From NCBI GenBank assembly GCA_902497215.1, contig CABVEH010000051.1, positions 1-7,558 of the forward strand: a stretch of DNA of 7,558 bases. The letters run 5' to 3'. The stretch comes from an uncultured Eggerthellaceae bacterium (GTDB taxonomy: Bacteria > Actinomycetota > Coriobacteriia > Coriobacteriales > Eggerthellaceae). Below are positions 1 to 4,997 of this stretch, piece after piece (positions within the stretch are counted from its first letter, which is position 1; each line of letters starts with the position of its first letter). A program made the translations under genes and the position numbers. Under the pieces are notes generated by a model that ran no database searches, had not been told where the DNA came from, and saw nothing but the letters and a program-made list of their open reading frames with translations.

Positions 1-4
1 TCCT

Positions 5-22
5 CGCGTACCCAAGTACGCG
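5..22. repeat. Short perfect inverted repeat (7-4-7) at the window edge
   Basis: CGCGTAC and GTACGCG pair perfectly around a CCAA loop, followed by a T-rich but interrupted stretch (23-34). It could be the end of a terminator for a gene left of the window, or part of coding sequence: plus frame 1 stays open from base 1 to a TGA at 121-123, inside the first 77-bp repeat. No function can be assigned. Confidence 0.35.
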
Positions 23-100
23 TCGTCGTTCTTTCGCGCGAACTAGAACCACCGGATGCGCCGCTCGCTCACTTTCCAATCAAGCATTTGTGCCAGGGGG

Positions 101-177
101 TGTCGGGGGACGTTCACTTTTGACACATTCGAGCGTGCCATTAGAACGCATCTAATGACGCGCTACATTCCAACGTG
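101..177 (+). repeat. 77-bp direct repeat, left copy (repeat A1)
   Basis: This is the left copy of a repeat that recurs in the same orientation at 1282-1358. The two copies agree at 66 of 77 positions, and at 39 of the first 40. The repeat starts with TGTC, a GGGGGACGTTC core and GACACATT, so its first 28 bases form an imperfect inverted structure (GTGTC at 100-104 against GACAC at 122-126). A hairpin follows: CATTAGA (139-145) pairs perfectly with TCTAATG (151-157), and the stem can extend to 133-163 with one T-G wobble and one mismatch. The GGGGACGTTC-type core resembles REP-like palindromes associated with RAYT transposases in other bacteria; that comparison is from general knowledge and was not searched. 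Together with the right copy it brackets the Rpn gene. Confidence 0.85.
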
Positions 178-443
178 TGATGACAATAGGGTCAGGTCGT
201 TTTGCCACACCCTTCGAGGGACTGCGCTTTTTGAAGTAGGTGCGCAGTTCGTCTGCGCCTGGGCTGCCGCGCTTTTGGCCGCAACAAGGCAAATTGTTGC
301 TTCGTCGCCGTTCGACGTAAGAACGGGTCGCATTTCCGCATTAGTTTCTTGATGGCAAAACGCACAGCCTTCTGTAACCGGCGTTTCGAACGGCGTCGCT
401 ATGCTCTTCTCGGCACGCAAGGCGAAGGTGAGGGGAAGGGCGA
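178..443. other. Gene-free structured leader upstream of the Rpn gene
   Basis: I see no credible gene here; the open frames have no ribosome site and no recognisable protein. The stretch does contain a series of short perfect inverted repeats: CCCT-3-AGGG at 210-220, GCGCAG-5-CTGCGC at 242-258, GCAACAA-6-TTGTTGC at 281-300 and CCGTTC-7-GAACGG at 308-326. At 181-209 there is a diverged repeat (TGACA, then GGTCGTTTTG, then CCACA) that resembles 1712-1737. The last 20 bases hold the ribosome site of the Rpn gene. It may be a long structured 5' leader or part of a mobile unit. Confidence 0.5.
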
Positions 444-1259
444 ATGTCGCAAGGTGACCTGAAGTTTTCCGATTGGCCGATGTTCGACAGGGTCATGCGC
501 GACCCGGACGTGTGCAGGCGGTTCCTGCAGCTCGTGCTGGGCATAGAGGTCGGCCGGCTCGACTACGTCGACGTCGAGAAGTCGCTGTTCCCCGACATCG
601 AGGCGAAGTCGGTCAGGCTGGACGTGTTCGCGAAGGACTCGAGCCATGTGTTCGACGTGGAGATGCAGTCCCTTCCCGAGAGGAGGCTTGGCAGGCGCCT
701 CAGGTACTACCAGGCCGCCATGGACGTCACGTCGATGCCGGCAGGGGTGGCATACGACGGCCTTCCAGAAAGCTACATCATCTTCCTGTGCGGGCACGAT
801 CCGTTCGGGAGGGGCGTTCCCGTCTACACGTTCAAGATGGGTTGCTCGGAAGACTCGTCGACGGACCTGAAATGTGGTTTTGCGTGGATCGTGCTCAATG
901 CGGAAGCGTGGGGGTGTTGCGAAAACCCAGCCTTGAAATCCTTGTTAAAATACACAACAGAAGGCAGCGTCGAGGACGACGCGCTGGTTAAGACCATAGA
1001 CGGTTTGGTGAAGGAAGCCAACCAAAACCGCGAATGGAGGAAGAACGCCATGGGGGTCATGACGCTCGAACACCACATGAAGGCCCACATCAGCATGGCC
1101 CGCAAGGAGGGCCTTGCGGAAGGCAAAGAGCAAGAAGACAAGCGCTTTAGCCGCTTGATAGACGCTCTTTTCGAAGCCGATCGCGTGGAAGACCTGAGAC
1201 GAGTCGCCAACGACGACGCCTATCGGGACAAGTTGTTCCAGGAGTTCGGCATCGCGTAG
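444..1259 (+). CDS. Rpn family recombination-promoting nuclease / putative transposase (PD-(D/E)XK superfamily)
   Basis: This 271-residue protein matches the Rpn/PDDEXK_2 family, which are DNA endonucleases that promote RecA-independent recombination or act in defence and mobile contexts. The nuclease core is visible: RLDV with Asp60, then FDVEMQ with Glu73 and Gln75 (the D...ExQ form of the motif), then RYYQAAMD at residues 87-94. The family-typical block YIIFLCGHDPFGRGVPVYTF is at 111-130. The C-terminal third (about 185-271) is charged and helical, with a KEGLAEGKEQ segment common in this family. The length is normal, and all motif residues are present, so it is probably intact. The ATG is preceded by a purine-rich site (GAGGGGAAGG, 4 bases before the start), which fixes it. 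The gene sits alone between two direct copies of a 77-bp repeat; the right copy begins 22 bp after the stop codon. No terminator is seen directly after it. Confidence 0.88.
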   Translation: MSQGDLKFSDWPMFDRVMRDPDVCRRFLQLVLGIEVGRLDYVDVEKSLFPDIEAKSVRLDVFAKDSSHVFDVEMQSLPERRLGRRLRYYQAAMDVTSMPAGVAYDGLPESYIIFLCGHDPFGRGVPVYTFKMGCSEDSSTDLKCGFAWIVLNAEAWGCCENPALKSLLKYTTEGSVEDDALVKTIDGLVKEANQNREWRKNAMGVMTLEHHMKAHISMARKEGLAEGKEQEDKRFSRLIDALFEADRVEDLRRVANDDAYRDKLFQEFGIA

Positions 1260-1281
1260 CTTTATCGTGCCCCTTGCGATG

Positions 1282-1358
1282 TGTCGGGGGACGTTCGCTT
1301 TTGACACATTCGAGCGTGCCACAAGAACACATCTAATGGCACGTTGCCGCCCAACGTG
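1282..1358 (+). repeat. 77-bp direct repeat, right copy (repeat A2)
   Basis: This is the right copy of the repeat at 101-177, in the same orientation. Its outer inverted ends are longer than in the left copy: ATGTGTC at 1279-1285 pairs with GACACAT at 1303-1309. The internal hairpin (1314-1326 with 1332-1344) has ten Watson-Crick pairs, one wobble and two mismatches; here the outer part of the stem is intact where the left copy is damaged. A further perfect 8-5-8 hairpin, GCACGTTG (1339-1346) with CAACGTGC (1352-1359), shares bases with it, so the two stems exclude each other. It starts 22 bp after the Rpn stop codon. Confidence 0.85.
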
Positions 1359-1535
1359 CATTTTTCGTGCGTATTTCACTCGTCAGATCCCTTCTCGCAA
1401 ATGAGCAGAAAACCCGTCCCCCGTTCACCTGGGCTTATGCGGTGCCCCCATCCTGTTCCCCGTGTTTTATGAAGAAAATGTAAAGTCTAGAAAAATCCTA
1501 GACTTTTACTTGCGTCGCGGGAAAAGTTTACCTAC
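1359..1535. other. Gene-free gap downstream of the repeat
   Basis: I see no gene here. The composition turns AT-rich from about 1465. A fragment at 1411-1425 (CGTCCCCC followed by GTTCAC) recalls the core of the 77-bp repeat in part and may be a decayed remnant. The clearest structure is the inverted repeat at 1482-1506, listed separately. Confidence 0.4.
1482..1506. repeat. AT-rich perfect inverted repeat (9-7-9), possible protein-binding site
   Basis: AAAGTCTAG (1482-1490) and CTAGACTTT (1498-1506) are perfectly complementary around a 7-base AAAAATC spacer. GTA and TAC flanks extend the symmetry with one extra T. It stands out as AT-rich in a GC-rich genome and lies about 30 bp upstream of a TATAAC box at 1536-1541. 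It could be an operator, an activator site, or a scar of a mobile element. No regulator can be named from the sequence. Confidence 0.55.
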
Positions 1536-1541
1536 TATAAC
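1536..1541 (+). promoter_or_regulatory. Possible -10 box for a downstream small RNA
   Basis: TATAAC matches the TATAAT consensus at five of six positions. There is no good -35 box at 16-19 bp; TTGCGT at 1510-1515 is 20 bp away, which is too far for a normal promoter. The inverted repeat at 1482-1506 lies just upstream and could bind an activator. This is a weak prediction, supported mostly by the terminated, structured segment that follows. Confidence 0.3.
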
Positions 1542-1547
1542 TTCCAT

Positions 1548-1683
1548 CGAAGCCGAGCCGTTCACCCCCTCAAACAAGAACACGGCGAAGGCGACGATAC
1601 CTCCTCTCTTTTGCATTCTAGGCTTGCCGCCTCCCTCATCTGGCAAGCCTGCAAGAAGGCCCCCTACCTCCGGGGGCTTTTTT
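1548..1683 (+). ncRNA. Candidate C-rich small RNA
   Basis: This segment of about 136 bases begins one helix turn after a TATAAC box and ends in an intrinsic terminator. It has three stem-loops. The first pairs 1557-1563 with 1578-1581 and 1584-1586 (2-base bulge). The second is perfect, AGGCTTGCC (1620-1628) with GGCAAGCCT (1642-1650). The third is the terminator. C-rich stretches complementary to Shine-Dalgarno sequences sit in exposed places: CCCCCTC in loop 1, CCTCCTC in the linker at 1599-1605, CCTCCC in loop 2 and CCTCC in the terminator loop. This arrangement recalls C-rich small RNAs of Gram-positive bacteria such as RsaE, whose loops pair with ribosome sites. The alternative is a leader or a terminator for read-through from the Rpn gene. 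The 5' end is a guess. Confidence 0.35.
1656..1683 (+). terminator. Strong rho-independent terminator
   Basis: AAGGCCCCC (1656-1664) pairs with GGGGGCTTT (1672-1680), with one G-T wobble, around the 7-base loop TACCTCC. The six-T run at 1678-1683 overlaps and follows the stem. This is a textbook intrinsic terminator on the plus strand. No protein gene ends just upstream (the Rpn stop is 400 bp away), so it implies a transcript that begins in the gap. Confidence 0.85.
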
Positions 1684-1941
1684 GTGCCCTCGAGTCGGGC
1701 GAGAGTCCGCGTGACAGTGCTCGGGTCGTTTGTCACATTGGCCGACGGTACAGGGGACGCCGACCCGTCCCTTGTGGCGGCCACGTCCCCGACGCCATGC
1801 AACCCGCGTTATGCCCGCAGCGCTGCAACGCTCGCACCCTGCTAAACTTGTGGAATCAGCAAATTCGCCCCGATGCGACAAGCCGCTTACACGACAAGGC
1901 GTCGGCGGCTCTGGCGAAACCAACCACGATCGGCAGGAACC
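1684..1941. other. Gene-free gap before the methyltransferase-like gene
   Basis: I see no convincing gene here. The frame of the next gene is open back to an ATG at 1873, but that extension is Arg-rich and lacks a ribosome site. Two inverted repeats are present: GTGACA (1711-1716) with TGTCAC (1731-1736), which is a relative of the element at 181-209, and GGGGACG (1753-1759) with CGTCCCC (1784-1790). A weak extended -10 candidate, TGC followed by TAAACT (1843-1848), could drive the next gene. No riboswitch class is recognisable. Confidence 0.4.
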
Positions 1942-2937
1942 ATGGCAGACATCCAGCTTCGCTTCCACAACGACATGCTCGTGCTTTCCACCCCCATTGC
2001 GCCCCAGCTCGAACGTATTGGCATCGATTCCGCCCGCGACAACGAACTCACGCTGCTGCTGGAACCCGAGGTCATGAGCGAGGCGTACGCCCTCGAATCC
2101 GCCGCCGGCGCGCAGTGCGTCGTCGCCGACACCGCCTTCATGACGCCGGCGCGCCTTGCGCAGTCGAACATGAAGGGCAGCGCCGACAAGCTGGCCGAAA
2201 GCGCTATAAACGTCGCGTCCGAGAAGAACCCCCAGCACATACTTGTGGAAATCGGGCCATGCGGTCTTCCGCTGGACGTTTCGTCCAAGGACTCGCTCAA
2301 CGAGAACCGTGACCAGTACGTTCGCGCCGCGAAGTGCTTCTCGGCGCTAGATCCGCTGTTCGACGCCTTCTTCCTCAACGGGTTCGAAACCTGCGCCGAC
2401 CTGAAGTGCGCGCTCATGGGGCTGCGCAAGGTCACCGACAAGCCCGTCTTCGCGTCCGTCGACCTGGCGGGGGATGACGGCACGCTTGGCGGAAAAGGCC
2501 GCGAGACCTTCGCCCAGGCGGTGCAGGTCATGGCCGAATACGGCGCCCAGGTGGTCGGCTTCCAGGTTGCAGCCGCCCCCGACGTCGCGGCCTCCTTCGT
2601 CGAAGAAGCCGCCTGCGCCTCCTTCCTGCCGGTGCTCGCCCAGCTCCAGGTGGCCAAGGTCGACCCCGAACAGAACGCACCCACCGATGCCAACCCCTAC
2701 TACGAGCCCGACGCCATGATCGACGCCGCCGACCAGCTGAAGGCTGCAGGGGCGCAGTTCCTGCGTGCCACGGGGAACGCCACGCCTTCATATACGGGCG
2801 CGCTCGTGGCTGCAACCATAGGCGACAGCGTGGTGCGCACGAAGCCGTTCGAAAGCTCGACCCAGGCCTCCTTCGAAGACCCCGACGAGCTCGCCGACAT
2901 TCTTCGCAGCCGCGTCAACGAAGCCTTGGGAAACTAG
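1942..2937 (+). CDS. Homocysteine S-methyltransferase-like protein lacking the zinc-ligand cysteines
   Basis: The 331-residue product has the layout of the homocysteine methyltransferase (Pfam S-methyl_trans) TIM barrel found at the N terminus of MetH. IEIGPxG-like LVEIGPCGLP is at 101-110, KPVFASVDL at 167-175, TLGGKG at 181-186, a GAQVVGFQVAAAP strand end at 201-213, and FLRATGNATP at 273-282. True enzymes bind zinc through one Cys in an INCxxGP-type motif and a Cys pair in GGCCGTTP. Here the matching positions are Val209 and Thr277-Gly278, so classical thiol methyl transfer is unlikely. It may be a divergent paralogue with another substrate or a non-catalytic partner. The start at 1942 is chosen because AGGA lies just upstream and the protein then begins like family members; the longer start at 1873 adds an Arg-rich, unsupported tail. 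The next gene begins 2 bp after the stop, so the two are probably translationally coupled. Confidence 0.7.
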   Translation: MADIQLRFHNDMLVLSTPIAPQLERIGIDSARDNELTLLLEPEVMSEAYALESAAGAQCVVADTAFMTPARLAQSNMKGSADKLAESAINVASEKNPQHILVEIGPCGLPLDVSSKDSLNENRDQYVRAAKCFSALDPLFDAFFLNGFETCADLKCALMGLRKVTDKPVFASVDLAGDDGTLGGKGRETFAQAVQVMAEYGAQVVGFQVAAAPDVAASFVEEAACASFLPVLAQLQVAKVDPEQNAPTDANPYYEPDAMIDAADQLKAAGAQFLRATGNATPSYTGALVAATIGDSVVRTKPFESSTQASFEDPDELADILRSRVNEALGN

Positions 2938-2939
2938 CC

Positions 2940-3230
2940 ATGTCCAACGTCAAGAGAAGCCCTTACTACGGGGCGCTCCAGTCCGTGGTCGACGACCTTT
3001 ACCGCGACGACGACGCGCCGTACATGTACCTCGTGGACGAGGACGCGGCGTTCAAGGTGTCGAAGCTGCAAGCCGTGGTCGCTGCCGAGTCCGCCGACCT
3101 TCCCGACGAGCTGGTGCGCATCGTGGCCATGCTCCCTCCCGGCGACTACACGCGCCGTCGACTCGTCGACCAGTTGAACTCGGCGATAACGGGCCACGCC
3201 TGGGGACAGGTGTACGGCACCGTCGAGTAG
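2940..3230 (+). CDS. Conserved-looking small protein of unknown function, coupled to the methyltransferase-like gene
   Basis: I do not recognise this 96-residue protein. It is soluble and acidic, with no signal peptide, membrane segment or cysteine. Predicted helices alternate with short strands; notable parts are YYGALQSVVDDLYRDDD at 9-25, PYMYLVDED at 27-35, and LPPGDYTRRRLVDQLNSAITGHAWGQVYG near the C terminus, where Trp89 is the only tryptophan. Its ATG begins 2 bp after the preceding stop and has only a weak GGGAAA site, which fits translational coupling. The same strand, spacing and codon use suggest that it works with the methyltransferase-like protein, perhaps as a small subunit. Nothing more specific can be said. 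Confidence 0.7.
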   Translation: MSNVKRSPYYGALQSVVDDLYRDDDAPYMYLVDEDAAFKVSKLQAVVAAESADLPDELVRIVAMLPPGDYTRRRLVDQLNSAITGHAWGQVYGTVE

Positions 3231-3255
3231 GCGCCGAACAGCGCGCGGTGCCTTT
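3230..3255 (+). terminator. Weak terminator-like hairpin after the two-gene unit
   Basis: GGCGCCG (3230-3236, starting on the last base of the stop codon) pairs with CGGTGCC (3246-3252) with one G-T wobble and a 9-base loop. An A-T pair (3229 with 3253) can extend the stem. Only three Ts follow, so termination may be inefficient. Confidence 0.35.
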
Positions 3256-3308
3256 CCGTGGGGTCTTTCGATGTCATACGCACGGCTCCAAGGCCCCTTT
3301 TCATTCCG

Positions 3309-3317
3309 TGATAGAAT
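3309..3317 (+). promoter_or_regulatory. Extended -10 promoter of the tRNA-Arg gene
   Basis: TGA followed by TAGAAT gives an extended -10 (TGn plus a five-of-six match to TATAAT). It lies 20 bp before the mature tRNA 5' end, so transcription would start at about 3324. No clear -35 is seen, which is common with extended -10 promoters. Confidence 0.5.
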
Positions 3318-3337
3318 GTCATGCGAAAGCGGCAGCC

Positions 3338-3412
3338 GCCCCCGTAGCTCAATGGATAGAGCACTGGTCTCCTAAACCGGGTGTGTAGGTTCGATTCCTA
3401 TCGGGGGCACCA
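3338..3412 (+). tRNA. tRNA-Arg, anticodon CCU
   Basis: The full cloverleaf can be drawn. Acceptor stem GCCCCCG (3338-3344) pairs with CGGGGGC (3402-3408). The D arm has GCTC and GAGC. The anticodon stem is CTGGT/ACCGG (3364-3368, 3376-3380) with loop CTCCTAA, which gives anticodon CCT at 3371-3373. The T arm is GTAGG/CCTAT with loop TTCGATT. The discriminator is A3409 and the CCA end is encoded at 3410-3412. It reads the AGG codon. It stands alone between the small unknown gene and the phosphohexomutase gene, and no integrase or attachment-site duplication is visible beside it. Confidence 0.96.
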
Positions 3413-3449
3413 TTCCACTGACCGCATCATTCCGTCGAAAGGCATTCTC

Positions 3450-4997
3450 ATGGCAGACATCCATTTCGGAACCGACGGCTGGAGAGCCATCATCGGTGAG
3501 GACTTCACCGTTCCCAACCTCGTGAAGGTGGTCGACGCGTCGGCCCGCACCTTCAAGGCGGCAGCGCTCGAGGCGGGCGCCACGCCCGAGTATCCCGGCG
3601 TGCTCATCGTCGGCCACGACTGTCGCAAGGATGCTCACGCATACGCCGCCCTCGCCGCCCAGGTCGCGGCCGAGCACGGCTTCACGGTCAAGCTCACGCA
3701 GGACTACTGCCCCACGCCCACGCTGTGCTGGTCGGTGGCGCACGACGCCGCCGCGGTGGGCGGCATCATGCTCACCAGCTCGCACAACCCCGCTGAGTAC
3801 CTGGGCGTCAAGCTGCGCATGGCCGACGGGGGCGCCTCTCCCAAGGAATTCACCGACGTCGTGGAATCCGTCATGGAGGAATCAGCCTCTCCCGAGCCCT
3901 ACGACGGCAACCCCGCCATCGCCGCGCTCGCCAAGCTCGACATCGCCGACGTGCGCGACGCCGTGCAGGCCAACCCCGACAATCCGGGCGGTGCCATCGC
4001 CTCCCTCGTTCCCGTGGAAATGGCCGACACCAAGCCGGTCGAAGTGGTCGACCTCATGACCCCCTACCTCGAGGCGCTGCAGGCGCTCGTCGACGTCGAG
4101 GCCATCCGCAGTGCCGGGCTCCATGTGGTCGTCGACCCGCTGTACGGCGCCGGGCGTGGCCATCTTGCCGAGCTGCTTCGCGGAATGGGCGTCGAAGTCA
4201 TGGAAATCAACAACGCTTGCGACCCGACGTTCGACGGGCTGCACCCCGAACCCATCCCGCCGTGGGTCGACCGCGGCCTTGCGAAGGTTGCCGAAGAGAA
4301 GGCCGACGCGCTGTTCATCAACGACGGCGACGCCGACCGCATCGGCGCCGGCGACAGCCAAGGCAACTTCGTCAACCCGCACCGCATCATCACGCTGGTC
4401 ACCAAGCACATGCACGACCGCGGCGAAACCGGCCGCGTCGTGTCCACCGTCACCGCGTCCGCGCTGCTCGAGCGCCTGTGCCGCAAGCTGGGGCTGGAAT
4501 TCGTCAGCACTCCCGTGGGCTTCAAGTGGATCTATGGCGAGATGTCCAAGGGCGGCGTCATGGTCGGCGGCGAGGAATCCGGCGGCATCGGGCTTCCCGG
4601 CCACGTCAAGGAACGAGACGGCCTGCTCATGGCGCTTCTGCTCACGGAAATGATGGCGCAGTCCGGCAAGGACCTCGGCACGCTGGTGCAGGAGATGCTC
4701 GACGACCTGGGAACCTTGGAGTTCGCGCGCCGCGGCCTAACAGTCACCGACGAGCAGATGCGCGTCTTCCGCGAGGAAACCATCCCCAACGCGAACCCCT
4801 TCGACATCAACGGGCGCGCAGTGGTGGGGGTCGACCGCCGCGACGGCGTGAAGCTTCTTCTGGAAGGCGACGCCTGGGTGATGATGCGTCCCAGCGGCAC
4901 CGAGCCGCTCGTGCGCATCTATGCCGAGGCCGAAACCGTCGACGCAGTGAACCAGCTGCTCGACTGGGCAGAAAAAGTGGTCGTTACGCCAGCCTAG
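3450..4997 (+). CDS. Phosphoglucomutase / phosphomannomutase family protein (alpha-D-phosphohexomutase)
   Basis: This 515-residue cytoplasmic enzyme interconverts sugar 1- and 6-phosphates, feeding glycogen, nucleotide-sugar and cell-envelope precursors. All four signature sites are intact: TSSHNP at 109-114 with phospho-acceptor Ser111, NDGDADR at 291-297 with metal ligands Asp292, Asp294 and Asp296, the sugar-specificity loop GGEESGG at 373-379, and the phosphate-binding loop RPSGTEP at 480-486. The N terminus FGTDGWRAIIGEDFT is typical of the COG1109 subgroup annotated as phosphoglucomutase/phosphomannomutase. The sequence alone does not settle glucose versus mannose versus glucosamine. 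The start at 3450 is used because it puts the conserved FGTDGWR motif close to the N terminus and has AAAGG 7 bases upstream; the open frame further upstream runs into the tRNA. Its TAG stop overlaps the stop of convergent hypE within the tetranucleotide CTAG. Confidence 0.92.
   Translation: MADIHFGTDGWRAIIGEDFTVPNLVKVVDASARTFKAAALEAGATPEYPGVLIVGHDCRKDAHAYAALAAQVAAEHGFTVKLTQDYCPTPTLCWSVAHDAAAVGGIMLTSSHNPAEYLGVKLRMADGGASPKEFTDVVESVMEESASPEPYDGNPAIAALAKLDIADVRDAVQANPDNPGGAIASLVPVEMADTKPVEVVDLMTPYLEALQALVDVEAIRSAGLHVVVDPLYGAGRGHLAELLRGMGVEVMEINNACDPTFDGLHPEPIPPWVDRGLAKVAEEKADALFINDGDADRIGAGDSQGNFVNPHRIITLVTKHMHDRGETGRVVSTVTASALLERLCRKLGLEFVSTPVGFKWIYGEMSKGGVMVGGEESGGIGLPGHVKERDGLLMALLLTEMMAQSGKDLGTLVQEMLDDLGTLEFARRGLTVTDEQMRVFREETIPNANPFDINGRAVVGVDRRDGVKLLLEGDAWVMMRPSGTEPLVRIYAEAETVDAVNQLLDWAEKVVVTPA

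Noticed and set aside
1..123. Plus frame 1 open from the window edge to a stop inside repeat A1, possibly the end of an interrupted gene
   Set aside because: About 40 codons with no recognisable motif; without sequence to the left it cannot be distinguished from chance. It is noted only with the edge hairpin.
56..352. Plus-strand open frame of 98 codons across the left repeat
   Set aside because: It starts without a ribosome site, runs through repeat A1 and the hairpin chain, and its composition is not protein-like.
163..420. Minus-strand open frame of 85 codons upstream of the Rpn gene
   Set aside because: It has no ribosome site, covers several hairpins, ends inside the 77-bp repeat and resembles no protein family I know. 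It is better explained as chance in structured DNA.
1282..1358. CRISPR array or terminal inverted repeats of a classical insertion sequence
   Set aside because: There are only two copies, 1.1 kb apart and in direct orientation with a gene between them. That fits neither a CRISPR array nor the inverted ends of a standard IS.
3338..3412. tRNA-Arg(CCU) as an integration site of a genomic island
   Set aside because: These tRNA genes are common attachment sites, but no integrase and no partial duplicate of the tRNA 3' end is seen in the window, and ordinary genes flank it.
3882..4604. 240-codon minus-strand open frame opposite the phosphohexomutase
   Set aside because: It is a complementary-strand shadow of a gene whose catalytic motifs are all intact.
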